DNA from: Dendrophyllia cribrosa
Lineage: Eukaryota; Cnidaria; Anthozoa; Scleractinia; Dendrophylliidae
Direction: 5' to 3'
DNA length: 64,000 nucleotides
NCBI GenBank assembly: GCA_024195265.1
Contig: JAJLRJ010000014.1
Location: 16,992,459 to 17,056,458, forward strand
Shown here: positions 57,182-64,000 of the stretch, piece by piece
Layout of the letters: every line of letters begins with the position of its first letter
Position numbering within the stretch: position 1 is the stretch's first letter
The notes under the pieces: generated by a model
Seen by the model: the letters and a program-made list of their open reading frames with translations, nothing else
What the model was told of the DNA's origin: nothing
The model's database searches: none
Translations under genes and position numbers: made by a program

Positions 57182-57903
57182 TTAAGGGTGTACCTTCAGA
57201 TCGAAATTTTAATGAATTTTTTTTTGGCGTCAAAATAAAGTTTACAGAATGAATTTTCATCCAATAAAAAGAATATCGAAAAATAGTGAAAATTGACGGA
57301 GAAATGACGGTATAACGTTTGTGGGCGGAGTTTGTTTATGAAACAATATATTTTTCTAAGCGCTGTTTTCTCAAAGTTTATTTTTCGCTAGTAGGGGACA
57401 CTTCAAAGAGCTACAACTCAAAGGGAATTTGTTCGATTTTCCTCAAATTTGGACAGAAGCTAGGCTAACATATAGTCAACAAAACTTTGTCGGCGAATTT
57501 CTTATTTCCGAAAACTTTTTCGTCAAGAGCCATTTCCGTACGATCACTCCAATTTTTTTTTCCATTTTTCGAAAATATTCTGTAACTTTTCACTGCCGAT
57601 TGAATATGGGAAGTCGCCGACACGTTTGTTTAGCGCTTCGTGTCCGGAAACCCGAGAAAAAAAATCAAATTAGCAAAATACAATAATCGCTTTAAGTTAT
57701 AACGTTTTAAAGCTGATTCGGACGTTCGAATTTAGACGTCGTAAGAAAGTTGACAATTCATTTTATTACCAAATGGTTTCCATATTTAGATAGCCAACTC
57801 TATAAGCTTTAATTTGATATCTGGGTTTAGGTATATTAAGCTAATTTTAAGACGCTAGAGCTGTTATACTGGAGACACCCCCGAAGGTACACTGTAACCT
57901 TAA
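57182..57903. mobile_element. TTAAGGGTGTACCTTC element
   Basis: TTAAGGGTGTACCTTCAGA at the left and 'cgaaggtacactgtaacctt' plus TTAA at the right are imperfect inverted ends. The 722-base interior is non-coding. It belongs to the TTAA-bounded class. Confidence 0.5.
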
Positions 57904-58507
57904 ATAAGGAGTTATTATGCAACACAAAAGTAAACATACCAATTTTTTAAGCTGCGAGAGAAGAACTTATCATCTTTTTTGCATTTTGGAAGCATTGCAC
58001 CTTTTGTCGAATTAATCTAGCGCATTTTATTTTGTAATCCGGGAGGGGAGATTTTTATTAAACCTCGAATATACGAGAAACGGGGATGGATGCCACCTCT
58101 CTCCAGTTTTTTTTTTTTAATTTGCGATTCATTTTTTTTCGTACGACACGTGATGTGGCCATGACAATCAATCTTTTATAGGTATGCCGTCTGAAATGTT
58201 GAGTTTTATATGCTATTAAATTCATTTCTTGTGGTAAGTTTCTTTTCTTATATTTAATTTTTATTTTATTTCCAACTTACAACATACAATACATTATATT
58301 ACAATACACGCCTTAAGTATTACCTCACTTACATTACACTGAAGAATTTACTTGCTATCTTTACATTTGATTACGTTACCTTAATTACAATACACTACAT
58401 TACATTACATTTATTTGGAAGAAAAGGAGAAAAAAAAGACGACAGAAATGAACAAATAGAGGGTGGGGGGTAAAGGCCCGTTCTACTGAATTAACGACAG
58501 ACATCAG

Positions 58508-59232
58508 GTGCAGACATTGAAATTGAAGCAATCCCATTTTTGTTTGAATTTTTTAATAATTGTGTTTGTTTTGTATGTGAAAAGTCTTTCGATTTCTTGG
58601 CATTTTAGGAACATTTTCGAGAACATATTAGAGTTTCTCTTATTTTTGATGAGTAAATATGATACTTCTAATTATCAGTGCGCGCTGTGTAACCCCAGGC
58701 AAATAGGTAGGGTCAAAAGCACATTTTGTGGTTTCACCAGATATTGAACCAGCCAAGATTGAAAGCTCTTTCAAAAAGTTTGAACATTCTGACAATACCA
58801 GAAAAAGTGCAATAGAGACTCTGAACTTTGTTGACAGAAAGTACAGGTATCGGTTTATGACACTTATTAAGGTACTTGTTTGTTGCAATTCTTCTATGAA
58901 GGAGCTTGAACTGAAAAACTTGCATTTCTAAGCTTCACTGTAAAGGTTCGAGGTCGATTATAACTTTTGACCACGGGTGGTTTGAGTTTGCTGTGATTTG
59001 AGACGGAATAATTAACTTTTTTAAAATTTTGTATTGTGGAGACAACATCGTGATAAGTTAAAAAAGGGGCCTTGATTTTGTGGTAAGTTTCTTTGGTATC
59101 TGCACTTTTCCACTCTATTGATTTTGAAATTAATTTTGGATCAATAGAGCTGTTTTTCTGGAAATCAAAATACCCAGCATAGCGGATTCCATGTCGGGTA
59201 TACAAATAAATGACGTCATAGGACGTCATCAT
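58508..59232 (-). pseudogene. LINE reverse-transcriptase protein, C-terminal remnant (frameshifted)
   Basis: Read on the minus strand in overlapping frames, the segment gives MMTSYDVIYLYTRHGIRYAG..., TFTVKLRNASFSVQAPS, then LLHRRIATNKYLNKCHKPIP, CTFSGIVRMFKLF and later PGVTQRALIIRSIIF. LLHRRIATNKYLxKCH followed by a cysteine-bearing segment is typical of the C-terminal part of L1/Tx1-type LINE proteins. Several frameshifts show it is dead. Confidence 0.5.
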
Positions 59233-59239
59233 CGACGCA

Positions 59240-59881
59240 TGTGAAGTTATCCTGTAAATGACTATAAAATGGGCTTCTTATTAAAGATAAAACGAGGTTA
59301 AGACATCGTAACACAGAAACAACCTAAGGGGTCAAAAGGTGGAGTTTAAGAAGACATAGACAGGTGAATTTTTCCCTGCCCTTCGAATCCCTTCATAGAT
59401 AATGACCGGTTCCATATGTTGTTACTTGATGTCAGTTTGGAAATTAAATTATGTGAATATTTTCTAAACTGAATAATTAATCAAAGGGCTCTGAGAGCCA
59501 TCTCGTTTATAATACCAAACAAGGTAAGGTTAATTTTAGAGGCCGCAAGAAACCAAACTTAGGCGGCTACTACTTATCTTGCGACAAAGACAAACAAACT
59601 CTAGCCTTATTATTTTTGGAGCTATAGCAAACAAATGACGGAATAACTAAACATTCTAAAGACTTAAGAGCTAAACTCTGAAGGTCTAGTACACAACACC
59701 ACGAAACTTTAAACCCACAGGAGTCATTTCAGGCCTGTCAACATAGTTCCTAATAGTGCCAATGTCTTTGAATCGAGTCGCGGAAATGGCTTGTTGGAAT
59801 GCTTGGTTTGTCATAAATTCAATTCACAGCAAACACAATTTGACTTGTAAACGAACGCAATCACGAGTAAATTCCACCAAA
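59240..59881. other. Intergenic, no gene recognised
   Basis: No exon, RNA gene or clear repeat identified. Confidence 0.4.
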
Positions 59882-60087
59882 TTAAAGAATCTGACCCACC
59901 CAGTTTGCATTTCGCGCCTATACGTTGGTTCATCCGCCATTTTTAGGGCCCCCGAAAATCCATACTGTATTGTAGATGAGAAATTCACTCGTGCAAGAGG
60001 TGATATGCTTGCCCAAATATGGAATAGAGCCGTATCATAACAATAAGAGAAGCGCGCAATGCAAACTGGGTGGGTCAGATTCTTTAA
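59882..60087. mobile_element. TTAAAGAATCTGACCC MITE
   Basis: TTAAAGAATCTGACCCACCC at the left and 'gggtgggtcagattctttaa' at the right are inverted with TTAA on both sides. Pairing continues through 'agtttgcatt'. 206 bases, non-coding. Confidence 0.75.
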
Positions 60088-60820
60088 AACTTTCTACATT
60101 ATTTTGCATAAAATGATAAACTTTATAGTTAGCTAAGTCATGCAAAATCATGACTTCTCTTGCATACTATTGCATAATCCTCCCTGGAAAAAGTTTACGA
60201 CTGAGGGACATAGAGTGACTAATCTGTATATCTGTACCCGTATACTAAATCTCGTTTACGCTTGCGCATTAACGAGATAAAAAAGAAAAGACAAGTTGTT
60301 GATCCGAAAAATCTCATTAGTGACTCTTAGAAATCCAACATGTTAACCGATTTACGCGAACGATAAAAGAAAAATACGTGTATTCCTAGTTTTAGAAGCG
60401 AGTTAAACGAACATAAATGGACTCAGTCTGACATGTATATATAGTACATACATATACATATATACAGTTGGTGTGATTTCTGCAAGGATTTTACCGACTT
60501 AATAAATGTAGATGTAGTCCTCGTTCTAAAAGCGAGTTTGGCGTAAAAACAAGAATCATGGATGGATGTGAAAGCTTTTTAAAATCCTTCATGTAAAAAG
60601 CGTGCAACGTCTGATCGAGATTTTTCGGATCGAGAATTCTCTTTTTCGGGTCGTAACAACTGGTGATCCATCCGCACAGATCGAAAACCGTCTTTTTCGG
60701 GTCCTCAATCAAGATAATAAAAAAATGCAAATAACCTAAGGAAAAAATACATAAACTTACAAGTTGTAAAAATATCTGTTTAAAAATGAAATCAAAATTG
60801 CCACGAACTACTAAGTATAG
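60088..60820. other. Intergenic, no gene recognised
   Basis: Contains direct repeats of 'cctagttttagaagcgagtt'/'cctcgttctaaaagcgagtt' near 60385 and 60517, also echoed near 43705 and 43765 ('cgttctaagagcgtgttgcg'). The 138-codon minus frame 60491-60907 overlaps the next repeat and has no recognised domain. Confidence 0.4.
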
Positions 60821-61190
60821 GTAATCATACGGTTTCGAGTTCAATTTGGGATTAATTTGCACGAGTGAGAAGCGGCTCGTGCAATTTGACCTTTTTGAAA
60901 AACTCACAAGTGCAAATTTATCCCAAATTGAACGAGAAAACCGTATGATTTCTTATTAATAATTATACATGAAAAAAAATTGCGTCCATTTTTTTAGAAT
61001 TTTTTTTTTTAATTTTTTTTTTCTTTTTTTTTTGCAAAACATTTTTGCATCAATTTTTTTTTTTTGATTTGTAATTTGCACTGGTGTTACACTTTTTGCA
61101 CTGGTGTTACACAGTTTGCACAGGTGTTACACTTGAACTGCACTGCTCTTAGCCAATCAGAATTGAGTAATTTTTTTATGTATATTATTA
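60821..61190. repeat. 'aatcatacggttt' inverted repeat with GTGTTACAC array
   Basis: 'aatcatacggtttcgagttc' is mirrored by 'gaacgagaaaaccgtatgat' (60821-60957), with further pairing of 'aatttgggattaatttgcac'. After a T-rich tract, three tandem 'tttgcactggtgttacac' units (61075-61130) and 'agccaatcagaattgagtaa' follow. The right boundary is uncertain. Confidence 0.55.
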
Positions 61191-61604
61191 GACACTAAAC
61201 TCAAGTAACTTATCATTGTGAGATTAGCCCTTGAGTCCTCTCCTTAGTAACCGCGCTCGTGTAACATAGGGAAATTTTTTTACATTTGTTTTAATTCCAA
61301 CGATAAACATTTGATCAATGTAGTCCTAAATAAAGTGGGGTGCCTCTACTCGTTCAGTAGGTCATGACCATTGATTTATTTCATTAGTAGGTGCGCGCGG
61401 TCTTGCACGTGCTCAAGCACGCGGTAATAAAGCAAGAAATATGCGTAGTAGTTATGCGCAGTGCAAAACAAAGGAATCTCCCTAAGACCTTTTCTTCTAT
61501 CAGTAATAAGTCTATTCCACACCCTTTCCAAACGATAACAAGCCCTCTCCCCTCATGCAAATTCCCCTATCAGTAATTAGCCCCACCCCACTCTCCTCAG
61601 TCGA

Positions 61605-61864
61605 TTAATCGAGTCTTATCTTCATCTCAACTCGCGAAAGCGAATAACTATCGCCTTTCCATGCTTTCCATTGAATCCCCACAATTCCAGGAGAGCTGTG
61701 TGTGCCGTTCTCGTATAAGCCAGTGAGACAGACTTCTTGGCAGTCTTTAAACCACCAACCACCCTTGGCTGTCTTCGCGCAGTTTGATGCTGACATATCG
61801 TTGTCACTGTTTAAAGTTGAGAATTTCATGTTGTTGTGGTATGAAAAGGAATCTCCTGCGTCAC
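61605..61864 (-). CDS. Fibrinogen C-terminal domain protein, last exon (partial gene)
   Basis: The terminal exon starts after the acceptor 'tctgttggtgatag' and ends at TAA. It needs one base from the previous exon. It encodes 86 residues: GDSFSYHNNMKFSTLNSDND, NCAKTAKGGWWFKDC, LTGLYENG, GIQWKAWKGDSYSL and VEMKIRLD. Those are the calcium-binding-loop region (DND...NCA), the GGWW motif and the C-terminal YSL..EMKIR of fibrinogen-related domains. Such proteins are usually secreted lectin-like or matrix proteins. No upstream exon is recognisable in 61865-64000, so the remainder probably lies beyond the right edge. Confidence 0.85.
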
Positions 61865-62049
61865 CTATCACCAACAGAAAGATTATGCACCGATCAATTT
61901 AAAACTTCAACATTCTCTCCGGGCAAACTCACGGGCATTTGAACGTTTGAACATCGGCTCGTTCAAATTGCCCCCCCCCCCTCCCCCGGACCAAAATTGC
62001 GTTTAAATGCCCATTAACCCTAGTGCCGAATGTTAACGCATGTGCCGCA

Positions 62050-62125
62050 TGTTAGGCGCGAGATTTTTTAGCCAATCACAAAGCGTAGCAATGCAAAACC
62101 AAAGCAATTGTGTAATTACTTTTGA
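62050..62125 (-). repeat. 'gattggctaaaaaatctcgc' repeat, reverse copy
   Basis: 'gcgcgagattttttagccaa', 'tcacaaagcgtagcaatgc' and 'ccaaagcaattgtgtaatta' are the reverse complement of 39010-39075. Confidence 0.6.
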
Positions 62126-62132
62126 CACTCAA

Positions 62133-62322
62133 TACAGTGGAACCCCGCCTTACGGTCACCTCGTTAACACGGTCACCTCGTTATTACGGTCACTTTTTTT
62201 GTCCCGGCGAAACGCGCGCCCATACATTTTCTTATAATGAAACCCCGTTAATGCGGCCACCCCGTTAATAAGGCCAAATTTTCATGGCCCGTTGGTGACC
62301 GTATTAACGGGGTTCCACTGTA
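62133..62322. mobile_element. TACAGTGGAACCCCG MITE, copy 2
   Basis: TACAGTGGAACCCCGCCTTA to 'cggggttccactgta', with several 'cgttaatacggtcacc'-type internal blocks. It shares its right TA with the next copy. Confidence 0.8.
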
Positions 62323-62456
62323 CAGTGGAACCCCGTATTAACGGGGTGGCCGCATTAACGGGGTTTCATTATAAGAAAATGTATGGGCGCGCGTTTCGCC
62401 GGGACAAAAAAAGTGACCGTCATAACGAGGTGACCGTAAGGCGGGGTTCCACTGTA
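62321..62456. mobile_element. TACAGTGGAACCCCG MITE, copy 3 (inverted, abutting)
   Basis: A reverse-orientation copy of the same element with an internal deletion of the 'ccaaattttcatggcccg' block. It starts in the terminal TA of copy 2, so the pair forms a 324-base palindrome. Confidence 0.8.
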
Positions 62457-62529
62457 CGTCATTTTCACGATGGGACCATTTACTAAAACTACCAGAAAAC
62501 TCAGTTTTTTTGTTTTCTGATGTGAAATG

Positions 62530-62706
62530 AATAGCTTATTTCCGAGTTGCTCTTAGCCTCTTTTTCAAACCGAGGCCAAGTGCAAAACCATTGATATGAA
62601 AATGAGTTTTCTTTCACATGTAAATAAAACTTATATCCGTATGAATGGTTTTGCACTTAGCCTCGGATTGAAAAGGAGGTTAAGAGCAACTCGGAAATGG
62701 GCTATT
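62530..62706. mobile_element. AATAGCCCATTTCCGAG palindrome, copy 2
   Basis: Same structure and length as 51112-51288, with scattered substitutions, including in the loop ('atgagttttctttcacatg'). Confidence 0.8.
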
Positions 62707-62808
62707 TTGGTAGTTGTAGTAACATCGCCTATTGAAAGGGATGCTTAATGCATTCCCCTTGGTAGTAAACGGCGGGGGTCTATGATTTTATATAAGACCC
62801 TTACGCCT

Positions 62809-62863
62809 GGCTATGCCATACTGCTGAGTCCTAACCAGGACGAAACAGCTGTCCATGGCTGCC
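62809..62863 (+). ncRNA. Type I hammerhead-like ribozyme in retrozyme-like repeat
   Basis: Stem I pairs GGC and GCCAT with ATGGC and GCC around an internal loop. The core CTGCTGA is followed by stem II GTCC, loop TAACCA, GGAC, then GAAAC, a short palindromic stem III (ACAGCTGT) and GTC. All type I hammerhead parts are present, and the minimal stem III is as in metazoan retrozymes. The core differs from CUGANGA at one conserved position (A to C). Predicted cleavage would follow C62853. Confidence 0.55.
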
Positions 62864-63125
62864 ACTACCAGGGTGATATGGTTGTGCGCATACGTAAGGT
62901 AATGGCCATACCGAGGGAATGGTGTTGCGTGCTTCCTTGCAGTTTATAGTTTGCCCGAAAAGGATCCGCTTTTGTTTTGCTAGTTACAACATTTTCTAAT
63001 GCGTCGTAGGGACAACTTTGCGTTGCGAGTTGATTTACACGAAGAGACCTAGGTGCAATGCATTTTCGTTATAAATTATTCGAATAATGCCCTGCAATTA
63101 AAGGGTTTGTTCTATATAAAATTTC

Positions 63126-63500
63126 TACAGTTGAACTTCCCGTAAGCGACCACACAAGGAGGTGGTCGCTTACGAGAATTCAGACCACAAGGAGTCTTAA
63201 CTTTGAATCATATAAACCTATAGTAATTTCAATATACAAAGTACCCATCAGCACAAAATATTGTATCATATTGAAGTTTTGATGCAAGGGACAAAATGTT
63301 CGTTTTATTGCACTGTAATACGTTACTGAATCAATTTGCGTAGGTAGGGGCATCGAAATATGTGGTCTCTTACCGGAGGTTAAAAACAATAATAAAATTT
63401 AAATTACCAGCATTGAAAGTGGTCGCAGTCGCTTACGAAAGGTTTCGACTATAGTGATTTGATTGGAAGAAATTTGTTATTTTGGAAAAGTGGCCTCTTA
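63126..63500. mobile_element. TACAGTTGAACTTCCCG element, left end
   Basis: Starts TACAGTTGAACTTCCCGTAA with an immediate hairpin ('gtaagcgaccac'/'gtggtcgcttac'). TACAGT at a TA target places it with the other CAGT-ended elements. The right end lies beyond the window or inside the array that follows. Confidence 0.5.
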
Positions 63501-63504
63501 ATAT

Positions 63505-64000
63505 AAAAGAGGTGGTCGCTTAGGGGAGGTGGTCGCTTAGAAGAGGTGATCGCTTAGGAGAGGTGGTCGCTTAGGAGAGGTGGTCGCTTAGGAAAGGTGG
63601 TCGCTTAGGGGAGGTGGACGCTTAGGAAAGGTGGACGCTTTAAGGAGAAGTGGTCGCTTAGGAGAGGTGGTCGCTTACGAGTGGTGGTCGCTTAGGAGAG
63701 GTAGTCGCTTAGGAGAGGTGGTCGCTTAGGGGAGGTAGTCGCTTAGGAGAGGTGGTCGCTTAGGAGAGGTGGACGCTTAGGAGAGGTGGTCGCTTACGAG
63801 AGGTGGTCACTTAGGAAAGGTGGTCGCTTAGGAGAGGTGGACGCTTAGGAGAGGTGGACGCTTTAAGGAGAGGTGGTCGCTTAGGAGAGGTGATCGCTTA
63901 CGAGTGGTGGTCGCTTAGGAGAGGTAGTCGCTTAGGAGAGGTGGTCGCTTAGGAGAGGTAGTCGCTTAGGAGAGGTGGTCGCTTAGGAGAGGTGGACGCT
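63505..64000 (+). repeat. 17-base minisatellite (GAGGTGGTCGCTTAGGA)n
   Basis: About 28 units of 17 bases run to the window edge, with variants such as 'gaggtggacgcttaagga' recurring in a higher-order pattern. The unit matches the hairpin arm of the element starting at 63126, so it probably grew from that end. Confidence 0.9.

Noticed and set aside
60491..60907. 138-codon minus frame
   Set aside because: It overlaps an inverted repeat and shows no conserved domain; hydrophobic content follows the AT-rich sequence.

Overview
This window is animal (metazoan) nuclear DNA, most likely from a stony coral or another hexacorallian cnidarian. The evidence is intron-rich genes with GT-AG introns, a coral-type secreted fibrinogen-like protein resembling skeletal organic matrix protein USOMP5, and AT-rich intergenic DNA packed with short palindromic transposons. 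Most of the supplied open reading frames are random or lie inside repeats. The real genes have exons far shorter than those frames, and I assembled them here from splice sites and reading phase.

Layout. 1-7.8 kb is repeat-rich DNA with no clear gene. 7.8-12.2 kb (minus strand) holds a complete five-exon gene for a 287-residue secreted fibrinogen-like protein. 12.3-15.6 kb is a head-to-head inverted pair of nearly identical 5'-truncated Penelope-like retroelements (reverse transcriptase plus GIY-YIG nuclease). 16.6-16.9 kb is the 3' end of a LINE. 17.0-19.4 kb (plus strand) is the ribosomal protein gene RPS29 (uS14), whose three small coding pieces are easily missed. 21.8-39.7 kb (plus strand) is a 13-exon ectonucleoside triphosphate diphosphohydrolase of the ENTPD5/6 group; all phases join and all five apyrase conserved regions are present. 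40-61 kb has no confidently assigned gene. It holds two LINE C-terminal remnants, many foldback elements and two weak candidate genes. 61.6-61.9 kb (minus strand) is the last exon of a second fibrinogen-domain gene that continues past the right edge.

Mobile DNA is the dominant theme. Many non-autonomous elements are bounded by TTAA (piggyBac-like target), others by TA with TACAGT ends (pogo/Tc1-like) and two by TAA (PIF/Harbinger-like). Several are nested, several have internal minisatellites, and some occur more than once in the window. A second theme is hammerhead-like ribozyme folds at Penelope-type ends and in one short retrozyme-like repeat at 62.8 kb, all with non-consensus cores. The genes do not form an operon or shared pathway: RPS29 serves the cytosolic ribosome, ENTPD5/6 serves Golgi/ER or secreted nucleotide hydrolysis, and the two fibrinogen-type genes encode probable secreted proteins.
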